Position numbers and translations under genes: made by a program
Assembly: GCA_947396885.1 (NCBI GenBank)
Contig: OX377205.1
Span: 76,790,969-76,854,968, forward strand
Length of the DNA stretch: 64,000 bases
Origin: Heligmosomoides polygyrus polygyrus
Lineage: Eukaryota; Nematoda; Chromadorea; Rhabditida; Heligmosomidae
Direction of reading: 5' to 3'
Notes under the pieces: generated by a model
Database searches by the model: none
What the model was told of the DNA's origin: nothing
What the model saw: only the letters and a program-made list of their open reading frames with translations
Part shown: piece by piece, positions 63,866 through 64,000 of the stretch
Layout of the letters: each line of letters starts with the position of its first letter
How positions within the stretch are numbered: position 1 is the stretch's first letter

Positions 63866-64000
63866 GCTTGAGGTTCGGGAATCGAAGGGGGGGTCGTACT
63901 GTGGCCTCGTCTGGAAGGGGGGGGGGTTGCGCTCTTCCGGTTTTGGCAGAGGATTCTCTCTTATTCTTCAGGTTTTTTGGTGATTTTTTTAATTCTTAAT
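63866..64000. other. Window edge, nothing recognised
   Basis: G runs (63900-63930) and T-rich end; no feature supported. Confidence 0.35.

Overview
The window looks like repeat-dense intergenic DNA of a parasitic nematode, most likely a clade V strongylid or hookworm relative. That is an inference. It rests on RTE and CR1 LINEs with (TAAA)n or ggtgatacag 3' ends, BEL/Pao and Ty3/gypsy relics, Tc1/mariner remains, tRNA-derived SINEs, introns of 38-49 bp and a TTCAG-type splice acceptor just upstream of a start codon. A 200-base N gap (57446-57645) shows it is a draft eukaryotic assembly. No bacterial features, CRISPR arrays or operons were seen. Most open frames are transposon relics or shadows.

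The centrepiece is 7224-15373, an 8.15-kb LTR-flanked element. It has two 298-bp LTRs that look identical by eye, a 6-bp target duplication (tcttct), a TGG-initiated primer-binding-site candidate and a polypurine tract. Inside are a Gag with a CCHC zinc knuckle, a broken Env-like glycoprotein and an SF1 UPF1/AAA_12-type helicase. I found no protease, reverse transcriptase, RNase H or integrase. The Env and helicase frames meet at a TAATG stop-start overlap. This is the strongest candidate for an undescribed system: a pol-less element that presumably borrows a polymerase and carries a helicase.

Left side (1-7217): a 5'-truncated RTE copy with perfect target duplications, a mariner fragment, a 580-bp foldback enclosing a tRNA-Gly(GCC) remnant, a tRNA-derived SINE, and one probable host exon (minus strand, 5799-5945) that looks like the start of a doublecortin-domain gene. 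Middle (15380-34000): an older LINE into whose 3' end the LTR element jumped, several SINE copies, CR1 relics, hairpins, and short modules with hammerhead-ribozyme cores of the kind known from Penelope-like elements (19821, 20199, 28199, 56666).

From 34 to 52 kb the sequence is a stack of nested insertions: a GC-rich palindromic repeat split by a TIR element, hAT-like elements, a two-copy 0.94-kb TIR element family, gypsy and CR1 relics, an RTE inserted into a CR1 with a 10-bp duplication, and a second tRNA-bearing SINE inserted into an RTE relic with a 12-bp duplication. At 52213-52767 (minus) there is a probable 3' end of a multi-exon host gene, wedged between a TIR element and a mariner relic.

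The right side (57.7-64 kb) is a decayed Ty3/gypsy element (gag, RT, RNase H, integrase zinc finger and core pieces) carrying a 508-bp TIR element, followed by a BEL/Pao gag fragment at the edge. All calls come from reading by eye; no alignment or database search was possible.
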